64,000 nucleotides of DNA from Globodera rostochiensis (GCA_018350325.1 JAEVLN010000016.1:1224693-1288692), one strand, 5' to 3'; counted from the stretch's first letter, positions 32,301 through 44,026 are shown. Program-made: numbers and translations. Notes: generated from the sequence alone by a model not told the origin.

Positions 32301-34603
32301 GCGGACGAAGGCATTGAAGTCGTCGACATTTTTGATGGAACGTGCGGCGGTTCTTATGTTGGGAAGACGGAAAAATGGCACCAACTTTGGATTAATTGCA
32401 CCGTTTGTTTGTCTCTTTATTGCATATTTTTTAAACGTATTCAACAGAACGGCGGAGTAGTTGCGCACGAACTTTTGCACGCGCTTGGCCTTAAGCATGA
32501 ACATCAACGAGACGATGCCCGAAGTTATGTCAAATTGAACCGAGCAAAAATAACCAAAGTTATTTCATTATTTCAATTTGAGACCAATTTTTCCCTTTTA
32601 TAGGATTGGATTGAATGGTATGAACCGCTGCCAAAAACAAATAATTATGACTTTCCCTACGACGTTGGCTCCATAATGCACTATCCAAGTGGATGCAACA
32701 GCGAGGGGTAAACATTTTAAATGATTTATTTATGCTTTTTAGTTGTAAATTCACTTCAACTCACAGAACTGTGATGAAACAAGTTTTTGTTTAAATAATT
32801 TTACAATTTCTTCTTTAGGATTTGCACTATAATCACGCTTAACCGTTTCTATCAACAAACAATGGCCCATCTTGAAAAGCCTTCCTTCAAGGATTTGGCT
32901 TTAATTAACCTTATTTATTGCAAAGGCAATTGAAAATCAAATTATTGATATTTTTTATTGTATTTTTAGATAATTGCAATGGCACCGAAAACAAATGCCA
33001 AAACGGAGGTTACCCACATCCCAGGCGATGCTCGGAATGCCTTTGTCCTGGAGGATTCGGAGGAACGCATTGCGAACTTCTCGAAGAGGGTATGAAAAGT
33101 TTGAAAGATGAATAAAAAGAATAATGACAAATGTTATGCTTTTTTATTATCGCAAGAATTGCAATATAAACTGAATTTAGACAGTTACTGCATGGATTTT
33201 TCGGGTTTTGGTGGTTATCCAAAAGAATTGGTTGCTGATTGGCAAACTCGCGAGTTTAAGCCCGAATTGAGTTGTGGGGGCGATGCTTTATCTTGCAGCT
33301 GCCATTGGCGAATAAAGGCATATTGAATATTTAATTTAAAATGGCAAACGGGAAAGTAAAATAAAATGCTTATCTCTTTCAAATATGCAAGCAAATTTCT
33401 AATTTTAAGACCAAAAGCAAGAAAATATGATTTGCAAAATTTTTCTTATAATATGCCCTTTAATGACAGTTTATTCAAAATATTCAATAAATTATTTCTT
33501 TAATTAATAAAGTAATTCTAGCCCAAGGACGGCAAAAAAGTTCGCATTCATCTGAAAATGTTGAACGAAACGCTCAAATGTGAGGATCCCTGCAAGCAGG
33601 CTTATGTCGAAGTCAAATACCGAAAGGACAAAAGAGCAAGCGGTCGGTATTTACTTTTGTTTAGTTTTGAAACTTTTTTGATTCTCAGGTGCAAGAATTT
33701 GCTGTTCGGATTTGATTCGTCTCCAAACTGATTTTACCAAAAATTGGATTGAGACGGATGGACCCGACGTGGACATTATTATTTCCGCCCACATCAAAAC
33801 GAGGGACAAAATTAATTTGTTTGAACTGACCTATGAAACTGGTGGGACTTTTTTGAATATTTTGGTTCCTTTGAGCCAATATTTTGAAATTCGTTTTTAT
33901 TCTTTTCAAGTTTGCAATAATAAGGAAAATCATCTTAAGCAAATTTATTTGTTGTATGGAAAATAACTTCTTTAGACGGAGTCAAACTTGTTTCGTCCAG
34001 CGATTGTCCTGAAGGCGCCAATTATGATACAAAACGGGATCCCGAATATGATTTAATTTGCGATCGTGATCCTTTGACGGGTGAGGGCATTCTTTGTTGT
34101 CCTGAAGGGCAAGTTTGTCCGAAAAAGCGTGTATCACATTCTACTTGGGGTTGCGACATTGTTGTGGTAAAAGATTATAATATTTCTTAAATATTTAAAC
34201 AAAATTATTAATCTTAATTCTTTAATTGCAATAAATGCATTCATTAAACGTCAATCATGAATTATTTAAGCTTAACGGCCAATACCGGGAAATCAGAGGA
34301 CAGAATGAATCAAAAAGCTTTCATTTTGAATGCTTTGTATGTGTAAAATCTCTCAATTTTAAAATATTTGTTCCTTAACAGAGGCGGGAAGGGGAATCCG
34401 CGAGTTTTTGGGGCTATTGGAAGGACAAAAGCAAGGACCCCATTCGCATTGACGACTTCCAATGTTTATTTTATGAAGAAGCAGGCATTAATCAGCCGCC
34501 AAATCAAACAGTGATTGACTATCCGATCGAATTCAAAAGTGCGGGAGCCAATCAATTGATGAGAACCATGGGAAAGAAAAAGATTCTTAAATTTTCATAT
34601 TAA
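29399..34603 (+). CDS. Secreted astacin (M12A) metalloprotease with long N-terminal region
   Basis: 25 exons: 29399-29460, 29510-29584, 29631-29822, 29866-29942, 29982-30139, 30246-30329, 30574-30812, 30861-31058, 31127-31295, 31336-31527, 31568-31711, 31759-31882, 31993-32109, 32158-32215, 32258-32402, 32448-32558, 32604-32707, 32819-32925, 32970-33089, 33157-33317, 33522-33642, 33689-33841, 33976-34166, 34271-34336 and 34382-34603 (3,390 nt, 1,129 aa). A signal peptide (MNFLPFWILLIALKAFGVHG) is followed by about 550 Cys-containing residues I cannot assign. A furin-like RAKR ends near 589, then comes the catalytic domain with HELLHALGLKHEH (zinc His 685, 689, 695; Glu 686) and Met-turn SIMHY (738-742). 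An EGF-like module (about 786-826, CQNGG ... CLCPGGFGGTHC) and a CUB-like Cys-rich tail follow. It is secreted; the zymogen would be activated after RAKR. Weakest joins: the 40-nt intron after 31295, the acceptor before 31993, and GC donors after 32925 and 33317. A stop at 31385 would end a 447-aa alternative. Confidence 0.72.
30380..30510. mobile_element. Short hAT-type MITE in astacin intron
   Basis: The termini TAGGGTTGGAGC ... GCTCCAACCCTAA are inverted. Flanks CTTTGACG (30372-30379) and CATTGACG (30511-30518) match at 7 of 8 positions. The interior is GGGGATCCCCGG-rich; related sequence at 44480-44615 (ending GGCTCTAACCCTA) is probably a second, degraded copy. Confidence 0.6.
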
Positions 34604-35049
34604 TTTGTATTTTTAAAAATTAATATTTATTTGGACAATTTACGTTTTTGTATGCATAAACTCTACTTCTTCAAGCTAATATTTTTTAGAGTTGGCCGGG
34701 ACCGAGATCGTGAAAGCCGAGATCGGGATTAGACGGATTGAAAGGGGGAAATGTTTTTTTAATAATAATCAAAGGTGAAACAAAAATGAAAATATGTACC
34801 TCCTTTTCCTTAACTTCAATTAGAGCCCGGCGGGAACGGGAAAAACATAAGGATCCCGTCCCGTTAAATTTTAAAACCCCGTTTCGTTGCCGGAAATTTA
34901 ATCAATTTCCCGGCCCCGCGGGATACCTGTGAATAATTCGGAGGGATTTTTGCGGTACGGAAAAACGTGGAAATCCCGTTCGGGATTCCCGTCACGCAAC
35001 ATTTTTAAATTCCGCAATTTGCTTTCCCAGGGTTTATGGCTTTTGCTTA
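34604..35049. other. Gene-free DNA
   Basis: 34690-34740 and 34823-34900 start TAGAGTTGGCCGGGACCGAG and TAGAGCCCGGCGGGAACGGG, resembling hAT-type termini, but partners were not found. 'cgggattcccgtcacgc' and related G/C-rich repeats follow. No exon is seen. Confidence 0.35.
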
Positions 35050-35728
35050 CTAAACGGGCCAACTCCGTCCCGCCAACTCCGTCCCGAGCGAACTCCGTCC
35101 CGACCCAACTCCATCCCAGCCAACTCCGTCCCAGCTACAAATTTTAGATTCAATAGAATGATACACTAAATTTTTCAAATTTTTCGAAAAAGCATAGGGG
35201 GGGGGGGACCTTTTGGTCAACATTTTTGGAAAAGGGTTGTATTCTTAAACAGTCTAGAAATATGTTATTTAATGCACTGACTACAAATTCGTCAATAAAA
35301 ATTAAAAATTGAGAATTTAATCAAGTTTTTGAATGGGTTGAAATTTTTGAAAGTTACGGAAAAAAACGACTTCTAAGTAACTCCAAAGCCGGATTGGCTT
35401 AGGCCTAAGCCTAACGAACCCCAATCTAGGGTGGCTTAGGCCTAAGCCTAACGAACCTCAAGTCAGAGTGACTTACAAATAAGCCAGATCAATCCCCATT
35501 TGATTATTGACGTGCTTAGGGGAATTTCGGGCAATTACCGAATGAACACTTGAATTTATTTATTTTGTTTACAATTACTTCATTTGTTTAACTTTGAAAA
35601 AATCTTTGTCAAAATTTTTGTTTTCTCTGAGGAGTTACTTTTTTGTAACTGGGACGGAGTTGGGACGGGACGGAGTTGGTTCGGGACTGGCTGGGACGGA
35701 GTTGGCGGGACGGAGTTGACCCCTACTC
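35050..35728. mobile_element. MULE-like element with GGGACGGAGTTGGC termini
   Basis: Arrays of CCAACTCCGTCCC (35058-35140) and its complement (35649-35720) form the ends. Flanks repeat TTTGCTTA (35042-35049 and 35729-35736; a ninth base differs). The right tip, complement of GAGTAGGGGTCA, is identical to that of the element at 3567-4613, and the interior shares 'ggaatttcgggcaattaccgaatgaa' (about 35522) with that element (about 4388). The region 35205-35390 matches the interior of the fold-back element at 56522-57178. There is no transposase. Confidence 0.75.
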
Positions 35729-35736
35729 TTTGCTTA

Positions 35737-36417
35737 TCCCCTTCAAAAAAACTCCTCGGAATTTGATGGAATAAACATTTATCCAATTGATTTGTATCAA
35801 AGGATAGGGCGTCGTGAATATAGTAGACTTTTTTTATTATCCAATGAGATTCAAACAATTTTTCCTCCTTTAAAATGATCAAAATATCCTCAAACAGTCA
35901 ATCCGATTTATTTATTTTTTCAATTCCTAATTGACATTTCCGTTTCCGGACATTTTATTTTACCGGTCTCTAATGTTGAGAATGAAAGTGATGGAGAAGA
36001 AACATTATTTTGGTTTAAGTATTTGTGAATTGAAATAAATTTGAAAAAAACCCCCCGAACCTCGAGCATTTGGGAGAGTTGTTGAAGCTAATGTGTCTGA
36101 GATCTATGCAGAGTGGTCAAATAAGGGGGTTAAAATTGGACAAAACACTGGACGAATCATTTTGGACGGCTTTCCGGAGGAATTCCAAATCCGAATTCCG
36201 TCAGACCAAACAAAATGATAGCAAAAAATGCCATTTTTTTTTGGTCTCACCTCCCCCCCCCAACCACACAATTCGAAATCAACAGGTCAAAATTTCGGAA
36301 AAACAAGAACCATATTTTACAGAAAAAGCAACAATTTCAGTGTTTAGTCTCTAATCTCAGTTTGAATATTTCCCTCCAAATTACGTTCGCCCTCAATTCT
36401 TCTTTCTCTTTTTAGGC
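35737..36417. other. Gene-free DNA with a family 3' flank relic
   Basis: 35760-35890 (ggaataaacatttatccaat ... gggcgtcgtgaata ... ttattatccaatgagattc) matches the 3' flanks of the F-box-like genes ending at 7233, 12709 and 60399, but no coding exon precedes it. 35900-36400 is AT-rich with a C-run. Nothing else is recognised. Confidence 0.45.
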
Positions 36418-37703
36418 TCACTCGGACGAACCTCCGTTTGCGTCAAGCATTCTGAAAATAGAAGGAAATGGGCGTGGTGTCGATTTTTCGGACCGATTTA
36501 AAAATATATTTTCCAACTAAAAAATAGAAAATCAGATGTTTTGGCGAGTCTATGTGCGAAATTTCGAGAAAACGTTGAAACTCAAAAATTTTGGATTTAT
36601 TGATTACTTACCCGTCGCCAATGGCCCTGTCGTCGAAATCAATAATAATGCGATTCCACTGATGACGCCATTCCCACCTAACCGCCTCCTTTTCCCACTT
36701 TGCCCATTTGTCCTCGTCGCGCTCAATCGGACAACGAACCAAAAGCCATTCTTCTCCCTCAAAGTGCCGAAACTCCAATCGCTCCCCCGTCAAATTGTTG
36801 TTCAATTGAAATGGCACAATGCCATCAGAAGGACAAATCCAAAAACAGATGATGATTTGACCGCGTCGGTCGAATTGACAAATTCCTTAATACAAATAAA
36901 AGGACCAATAAAACAAATTCAAAACCCACCATTTTAAGTCCTTCCATTCTTTCCGAACAAAAGTCGCATTTCAACACTTTCGGAAGTCCATCCCCGCGGG
37001 GCGTAAGCAACCATTTGGCCACTGCTTGGGCAGAAGAAGCGCCGGCACTGTCATCGGCCGGGAACTTGGGAAAAAGACAATCAAAAGAGTTGATCAATCG
37101 GAGTTTTGCGTAATCGCGGAGAATGGTCGGAGAGAAGCGGCGCAAACAGCCGAGTTCGGAAGAAGACAAATAAAATACGCAAATATTGCCATTGATCAAA
37201 GGCCAAATCCGGTGCCAAATAATCTCCCAACGGCGGTTTTGGTTGATGAATGTTCCAATGAAAAGATTTGTTTCTTTGGACTCGAAAAGTCGGCGATTGT
37301 TTTGGAGAAACTCGATGACACTTCGGTCGACGTAACTAAAAGTTCATAAAAATGCAAAAATTAAATGCTGAGAAAATGACTTTATTCGAAGGCTTTGAAA
37401 GCCAATAACATAATCTGGAAACGGCTCTTGCGGAATTGCCAGCCGATGCTCGACTGCGCCATTGCCAAGGCGTGTAACAATTTCAGTGCCAATCCCGCCA
37501 GTTCCGCGATGAATTTCCACCTGACCCAACGACCATTCCTTCAATTTAAAATGCGCGTCCACCAAAAGGTCAAATCGATCGCTGAAAAGCGCCACTTTAA
37601 GTCCGAGCACAAAAGGCGTGTGGATTCCCCGCAGCTCGTAGAAATAAGGCAAAACTCACATTTCTTGCGTTTGTTTCTCCACTTTCTTCGGGTTGTCCGA
37701 CAT
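36418..37703 (-). pseudogene. F-box-like family pseudogene
   Basis: Exon 1 is 37703-37660 ([14 protein letters not shown]). A deletion then fuses the start of intron 1 (GTGAGTTTTGCC...) to mid exon 2, losing the F-box-like start; exon 2 resumes at [20 protein letters not shown]. Exon 3 (37335-36930) is fully open, with [28 protein letters not shown] and [18 protein letters not shown]. Exon 4 (36885-36612) is 274 nt because one base is missing near 36850 in the VNFII segment. The last exon (36451-36418) ends early. It is dead through at least two lesions, yet most of the sequence is well preserved. Confidence 0.8.
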
Positions 37704-39083
37704 TTTTTGTTGTTGATAATCCAAATGATTTTAATGATTTCAATTAGCTAAAAACTGAAAAGATGCATAAATTTCTGCCGTACTCATTCATTCTTAACAC
37801 ATACAAACAAAAGATTCGCATGCCCCAACCCCAACAACCCCTAGAAACACGTTTTGTATGACTTTTAAGAACAATTTTATTTTTTTCAAAAAATGGGGAG
37901 GGGGGGGGGGGGGGGGGGGGGGGGGGAATTGCAGTATTACCCAAAAATAAATGAAAAATGGAAAAATTACAAAAGGCCTGAATTAAGGTACGGGGTGGGG
38001 GTTGAATTATTGTGGCAACAATTTATGGGAGATGGATCGGTGAGGGCAGACACAAAATCGATAAAAGTTCTCCTGAAGAGGCAGAGAAAGGAAAACTTTT
38101 TGGCACATTTGTGCCATCAATAAATAAAAGACGCGAATACGCAAACTCTCTTCATAACACCTTCAAATCCCATCTTTTAATTTTCCTAATATTTTGAATT
38201 CAAAATTTAATCTAAATTGGATAATTGTTTTTTTAAACGGGTTTAAGTAGAGTCAGGACCAAAACGCAAAACCAACCTATTGGCTCACCGAACACCGACA
38301 AAAACCCCTAATAAAACGACTAACATTTTCGTCTAGTTTTCTGAACCTAAAATAATTTTTTTTTAAAGTTTCAAGTAGACTCGGAATCTGAATTTCAATT
38401 CCGGAAAATTTTGTAAATTTTTTATCATTTTTCGCCCTTCCGCGATGCATTTTTTGGGCCCTTTTTCTTGACAAATTCCATCAAAAATGCCAAAGTTCTC
38501 GGCGGTGCCTGATCTCCCTTCAAACTGATCCAAAAACTATTAATTCTTTCCACTAGACAGGAACAGGTCAAAATGCTGATTTTTTTAAACCGCAATCTCC
38601 CAAAACTCAATTATAAATATTGATAAAGCCAAAATTTTCGAAATAAACGAATTTTGTTAAAAAGTGACTCAAAAAAATTTTGGTACCGAAAACCGAAAAA
38701 GTACCGACAATTTTTATCGGTCCGGTACTTTTTCGGTATTTTACCGAAAAGTACCGACCGAACCTTCTGGCCGATCACTACTAAAAAGCTCAAAATAGTT
38801 AGTTTTTAGTTGCTTAAAAAGTCGAAAATAGTTTCTAAAAATGACTTAAATAGTTTCTAAAAAGTGCCAGAATTAGGGGTGTCTATCATGATTTTCGTAC
38901 ATTTCAGAGCAAGGCTCCTTTTTTATACTGCTTGAATCTTAAATTTACTAGAAATCAAAATTTTTAAAACCGGGTCCGGGTACGCCGGATTTTCTAGCTC
39001 AAACAGACCGGCCCGGGTGAAAAATCCTGATAGTCCTGAAAATCCTGGTTTTTCTAAGACCCGAGCCAGGCACCAGGACCAAG
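37704..39083. repeat. Gene-free DNA with poly-G and dispersed repeats
   Basis: 37895-37926 is an almost unbroken G-run. 38025-38140 is a copy of the GATCGATG/ATCGATTTTTGTG dispersed repeat. 38246 begins TAGAGTCAGGACC, like 24660. 38685-38775 is a GGTACCGAAAAAGTACCG-type palindromic repeat ending GGCCGATCACTA, similar in style to 58152-58210. No coding sequence is seen. Confidence 0.5.
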
Positions 39084-39847
39084 AACGGCACCCAACTCGT
39101 TCCCCACCCCCAACTCGTTCCCTTTTACCCAACTCGTTCCCCTTAATAAAAATGACAAAAAACCTCAAAAATCGTACAAAACTCATGCGAAAAAAACGAA
39201 TTTAGGTTCCGTTTTTGCGTATATCGAACCCCGAACCCAAATTCGAACATTTGGTAGGAAAAAAAACTTTTTTCAAAAAAAAACAAAATTTTCTTCAAAC
39301 AAAAAATTTTTTTAAATCGTTTAAAAGTTATTGTTAGGGTTTTGGGGGTTATAGGGTTACTAATTTGCTCCGGTTGCGAACCCCAGCCGAAATCAAAAAA
39401 TTTCGAAAAAAAAATTTTGTTTTCAAAATCGATTTTCTGTAACAGAAAATTTTCAAAAAGCATATTCGTTTACTCTCCCGATCATCCTTACATCAATTTT
39501 GTATCTCTTAATGATCTTATAACAAACAAAAAAAAATTTTTCAAAAATTTTTTGTTCGACCAATTGTTCAAATTTTGGTTAGGGGTTCAGAAATGATCAA
39601 AATGGATGTCAGAATCGGATTCTACGCCCCGGTATACCCATAGAAAGACCTTTTTATCGACTTTGGGAAACAAAAAAATTTTTTAAAGTCGGGGTAAAGG
39701 GGAACGAGTTGGGTAAAAGGGAACGAGTTGGGTAAAAGGGAACGAGTGGGGCAAAAGGGAACGAGTTGGGCAAAAGGGAACGAGTTGGGCAAAAGGGAAC
39801 GAGTTGGGGTGGAACGAGTTGGCGGGGAACGAATCGTCCTTTTACCA
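39084..39847. mobile_element. MULE-like element with GGGAACGAGTTGGG termini
   Basis: CCCAACTCGTTCC units (39090-39145) face an array of GGGAACGAGTTGGG/GTAAAA units (39697-39835). The perfect 9-bp duplication AGGACCAAG flanks it (39075-39083 and 39848-39856). The interior (39150-39690) is AT-rich, non-coding. Nine-base duplications are the Mutator hallmark. Confidence 0.8.
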
Positions 39848-40145
39848 AGGACCAAGTGTTTTCTGAAAATTTTAGGTCACAAAAAAAAATGTAAATTCGT
39901 TTATTTTCTTGATGCTTTGTTTTGAAAATGAATATTTAATTTTATTCAGCATTAAAATACTGAAGATTGGCAAATAAAGATAAAATTTTAAAATGGCACT
40001 ACGGAAATGTCTTATTAAGCGCTTGCTATTTCAATTCAAATGTGGGAGAGGGTTCAATAAGAAATAGCATGCAAATTCAAATTGTTCAAATAGGCTCAAC
40101 CAACAAAAATGCCATTTTGTAACTAAGAACATCTCTGTCAACATA

Positions 40146-40915
40146 AACCCGGGTTTTTCTTTTCCGGAACAGGCATGAACCAAACCCGGGTTTTTCCTTT
40201 CCGGAACAGGAAGCCAAAAATACATGAACCAAACCCGGCTTTTTGCTTTCCGGAACAGAAAGCCAAAAATACGGGAATTAAACCGGTTTTTTCCTTTCCG
40301 GAACAGAAAGCCAAAAATACGGGAATTAAACCCGGTTTTTTCCTTTCCGGAACAGGAAGCCAAAAATACGGGAATTAAACCCGGTTTTTTTCCTTTCCGG
40401 AACAGAAAGCCAAAAATACGGGAATTAAACCGGTTTTTTCCTTTCCGGAACAGGAAGCCAAAAATACGGGAATTAAACCGGTTTTTTCCTTTACGGAAAA
40501 GAAAGCCAAAAATACGGGAATTAAACCGGTTTTTTCCTTTCCGGAACAGGAAGCCAAAAATACGGGAATTAAACCGGTTTTTTCCTTTACGGAAAAGAAA
40601 GCCAAAAATACGGGAATTAAACCGGTTTTTTCCTTTACGGAAAAGAAAGCCAAAAATACGGGAATTAAACCGGTTTTTTCCTTTCCGGAACAGGAAGCCA
40701 AAAATACGGGAATTAAACCGGTTTTTTCCTTTCCGGACCAGGAAGCCAAAAATACGGGAATTAAACCCACCCGGTTTTTTTCCGGAACAGGAAACCAAAA
40801 TACGGGAATTAAACCGGTTTTTTCCTTTACGGAAAAGAAAGCCAAAAATACATGAACCAAACGGCTTTTTGCTTTCCGGAACAGGAAACCAAAAATACGG
40901 GAATTAAACCGGTTT
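40146..40915. repeat. 48-bp minisatellite, about 16 units
   Basis: The unit CCGGTTTTTTCCTTTCCGGA ACAGGAAGCCAAAAATACGG GAATTAAA is repeated with few changes. Variants (TTTACGGAAAAGA for TTTCCGGAACAGG) are shared among units, showing unit exchange. Because 48 is a multiple of 3 and the unit lacks stops in several frames, long open frames run on both strands (227 codons forward, 255 reverse). I treat these as by-products, not genes. 39857-40145 and 40916-41280 show nothing recognisable. Confidence 0.9.
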
Positions 40916-41280
40916 TGACGAATTTTGAATTGTTTTTACGCATAAATTGACTGGAAGATTTTAACGATATTTGTGCTCCAAAATTAACGTAAAATGATCA
41001 AGAGATCTAATGTGTTGAAAGGGCATTTTGAAAAATGGGCTTTTTCTATTGGTTTGAATCTATAAAATGCCAAATCATGATTTTCTCCATTAAAATACAA
41101 ATATTTAAACTTCCAGCTAACTTCATTTTCCAAGGACGTTTTTAATTTTCTAAAATCGATGGTCCATTTTCAAGGACTGTGATTGAAATGCTTTAATGGA
41201 CAACGAAAAATATAAATGATAAAACGACCGTAACCTTCGACAACAAATCACAAATTGTCGTTATTCAATTCTCATCAGAA

Positions 41281-41395
41281 ATGTTGAATTTGAAATTGGG
41301 ACCAAAATTCGCTTCGATTTTGGTGCCAGAGCCCGACAACGTAACGTTATGGAAACAAATTGGCGGCAAAAGAGACAAATGAATTGTCGGTGTCT
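41281..41395 (-). pseudogene. SPRY last-exon relic
   Basis: The minus strand reads TDNSFVSFAANLFP, then a frame change (one base lost, creating TAA), then pieces matching [16 protein letters not shown] in another frame. It aligns with the last SPRY exon of the fusion gene at 25102-24975. It lies downstream of, and on the same strand as, the BTB-BACK gene at 41603-42928, so it is the remains of the SPRY part of that paralogue. Confidence 0.7.
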
Positions 41396-41602
41396 AAAAA
41401 CCCAAATATTTATTAAAGTTGGCCCCCTCCCCTTTTTAAGCTTATAAAAAGTTGGGCGGAAATAATTCCATAATCCCGCAACACTTCAATTACGAATTCC
41501 TTTGGCCAGCCGATGTCACTGCAGTGAACCTAATGGAGATTCTATTCCACTGCCAACTCCGACTCAAACTTGGCCCAAAGTCCTTATCATATTTAGGCCT
41601 AC

Positions 41603-42928
41603 CCGAGTTGGTCCCGGCACGTCCATTAGTTGGGAATTTCAGCTGGTAAGGCTTGGGCAGAGCGCGGTCCGGACGAGAATAGTGCTGCAAAATGCTGACC
41701 AGCTCGGCATCCGTCAACACTCCAGACGGAACTGTCAAAGCGCAGGTGGTCGTCAACCGTATTTTAAATCCAAAAGAAATCAAAGGTCCCCAAAAAGGTT
41801 CTAACCAATATTCTCAAAGTCCTCTTGTGAAATGAGGGGAAAACGAATTTTGAAAAGTGCCGGGCCGAGCATTGCGCGTCTATTCGCCGCTGAAGGCTCT
41901 TTCCCATTTTGACGGCATTTTTCGTCCGCCCAGCGAAGTGCCTAATTATTTAAAAAGGAAATATAAACAATAATTAAAATAATTTTAATTTGTTTTATTA
42001 TTTTTTATAAATTTACGGCATTCCAAATTGCAATTTCTTCGCTGATCATCAACTCGTCACGGTCCAAAATCTCACACAATAATTTTTGATCACTTTGTAA
42101 AAATGCTTCCGAGAGGATCAAAGCGTCCGCATTCAAATCGATGTGCTCCAAACAACAGCAAGCAAATGCCTAATTTAAGTAAACTATTTTATATTTACAA
42201 ATTCCCGATTATAATAAAATAACTCTAATCATGATTGTTTAAAAAAAGACAATAAAATTTATTTCGGATTAACCCCCACCTCTTCTCCAAGGAAGCGAGT
42301 CTGGTCAAATGCGAGAAAAATATTGCTCAGCTTCGATATGGGAAAGGTCAAACACCAATCGACGAGTTCAGGAAGATCATATTTTTTAGCTTAAATTCAA
42401 AATTTAAACCAAAAATGTATAAATCCATAAAAATTCCTGACCCGCGTAAAGCACAGAAATTGCATTGTCCCCGTTCAGCCCGCTCACATCGTCCACATAA
42501 ATGAAGCTGAGCATCACCTTGAACGCCCCCACCTCCACGTCCGGCACCTCCACGGGTTTAATCTCTTCCGAAGGGTCTAAAAAATTTGTTATCAAAAAAT
42601 TTTCAATTATTTTCTCAGCTTACCCAACCCCATAAAATAAATTTGTTTTATCAAAACCGCACCGGTCCCAGCGGCGGCGGTCTTTGCATTTCGGGCATCA
42701 AAACGGAACATTGTCTCAAAAACGTCGGAAGACGCCTTCAGAATCAGTTTATGTGCCGGCAGAAGCTTAAACATTTCAAAAAAGTGAGAATTATGAAAAA
42801 TTCGATTTTATCCTCCCAAAACTCGCCTCCTTTTCGTCTCCTTTCCCCACCAAAAATTGAACGTCCGCTTCATTGCCCGTGTCCAGCAAATGCTTAATAC
42901 GGTCGACCGAAGAAATTGGTTTTGGCAT
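41603..42928 (-). CDS. BTB-BACK protein, paralogue without SPRY
   Basis: Exons 42928-42827, 42765-42624, 42576-42442, 42389-42280, 42169-42017, 41941-41806 and 41731-41603; joins agree in phase and match the gene at 24975-27236. BTB part: [64 protein letters not shown] part: [57 protein letters not shown]. Intron 1 again has a GC donor (GAG|GCGAGT). Exon 2 is longer (adds [20 protein letters not shown]). After ...[10 protein letters not shown] the SPRY exons are gone, and unrelated sequence resembling an F-box-like exon 4 (WQWNRISI) follows. The C-terminus is therefore undefined; a truncated product or pseudogene is possible. Probable CUL3 adaptor by family. Confidence 0.65.
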
Positions 42929-43877
42929 TTCAAAAAATTGTCTTTTTAAAAGCGTCTGGAAACAAAAATAGAAATTAATATATTAATGATTTTAAATTCC
43001 AAAAGCAAGTCCTAAAGATTTAATTTTTTTCTTGACTAAAGACGAATAAAATGGATATTCCAATTCGGCGAAAGAAGTAGAAATATTTTTGAGGAGATAA
43101 TTTGATTGAAACTTAATTGGACTAAAATATGCAAATGCATATAAAATTAAATTAATGGAATTTATTCATATAAAATCACATAACCTCCTCTCCTTTTTGT
43201 GGGTTTTTTGCGATTATGCCAAAGAGCGCTCACTCATAATAAATGAATGAATGAATTCGATAAAATCAGTAAAAGTGCGTATCGTAAGTAGAGTATACGG
43301 AGGGGGCAGGCATTTTGTGTCATCTAATTACAGATGAAGATTTAAAATTATTCGTTTTGGGAAATATTTTTTAAATGTAAAAAAGAGAAATTGAGAAACG
43401 ATGGATTCTTTTTACTTTATTCGACAAAGTTAACTAGAACCCGGGGAAAATATGGATCATAGGGCCCAAGCTCAAAATCACTCAAACCCACTTTTGTAGG
43501 TATTCTTAGGTGCTGAGATGATAGACCAATCAAAAAATTTTGGGGCCAATACGTTTAAACCTCTTTTTAAACCGGTTCAAATTTTGGAAAAGCATAGGAG
43601 AGGGGAGCCTTTTGGCCAAACGTAGAATTTTTTTTTTTAGAATTGTCTGAAGATATGTTTTTGGTGCACGGACTACGAAAAATTTTCAAATTACTAAAGT
43701 AGGGTATACGGAGGGGGCAGGCATTTTTTGTCATCTACTAATTACAGATGAAGATTTAAAATTATTCGCTTTTGGGAAATATTTAACAATGGTTATGATT
43801 TCTTTTTACTTTATTCACAAAAGTAAAGTAGAGCACGGAATGTCGATGAATCAGGCAAAATTATGCTATTTTTTATT
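42929..43877. repeat. Gene-free DNA with a direct repeat
   Basis: 'gtatacggagggggcaggca' with 'attacagatgaagatttaaa' occurs at 43293-43370 and again at 43702-43775. Between them 43560-43690 (agcataggagaggggagcct, gaagatatgttttt) matches the interior shared by the elements at 35050 and 56522. No coding sequence is recognised. Confidence 0.5.
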
Positions 43878-44026
43878 ATAATCGGGAATTTGTAAATATA
43901 AAATAGTTTACTTAAATTAGGCATTTGCTTGCTGTTGTTTGGAGCACATCGATTTGAATGCGGACGCTTTGATCCTCTCGGAAGCATTTTTACAAAGTGA
44001 TCAAAAATTATTGTGTGAGATTCTGG
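43878..44026 (+). pseudogene. Inverted copy of a BACK exon
   Basis: The plus strand reads [20 protein letters not shown] then [15 protein letters not shown], identical in protein to exon 5 of the minus-strand gene at 41603-42928. It includes the flanking intron (tttacttaaattag). It ends abruptly at 44027 against a 109-bp-family repeat. It is an inverted partial duplication of about 150 bp. Confidence 0.75.

Noticed and set aside
37893..37926. Functional G-quadruplex or telomere-like G-run
   Set aside because: It is a homopolymer run such as occurs many times here (1527, 7177, 22570, 26535), often beside repeats; no telomeric unit is present.
40031..40907. Long open frames of 255 and 227 codons on opposite strands
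   Set aside because: They arise from a 48-bp tandem repeat whose length is a multiple of three; the protein is purely repetitive and there is no exon or start context.
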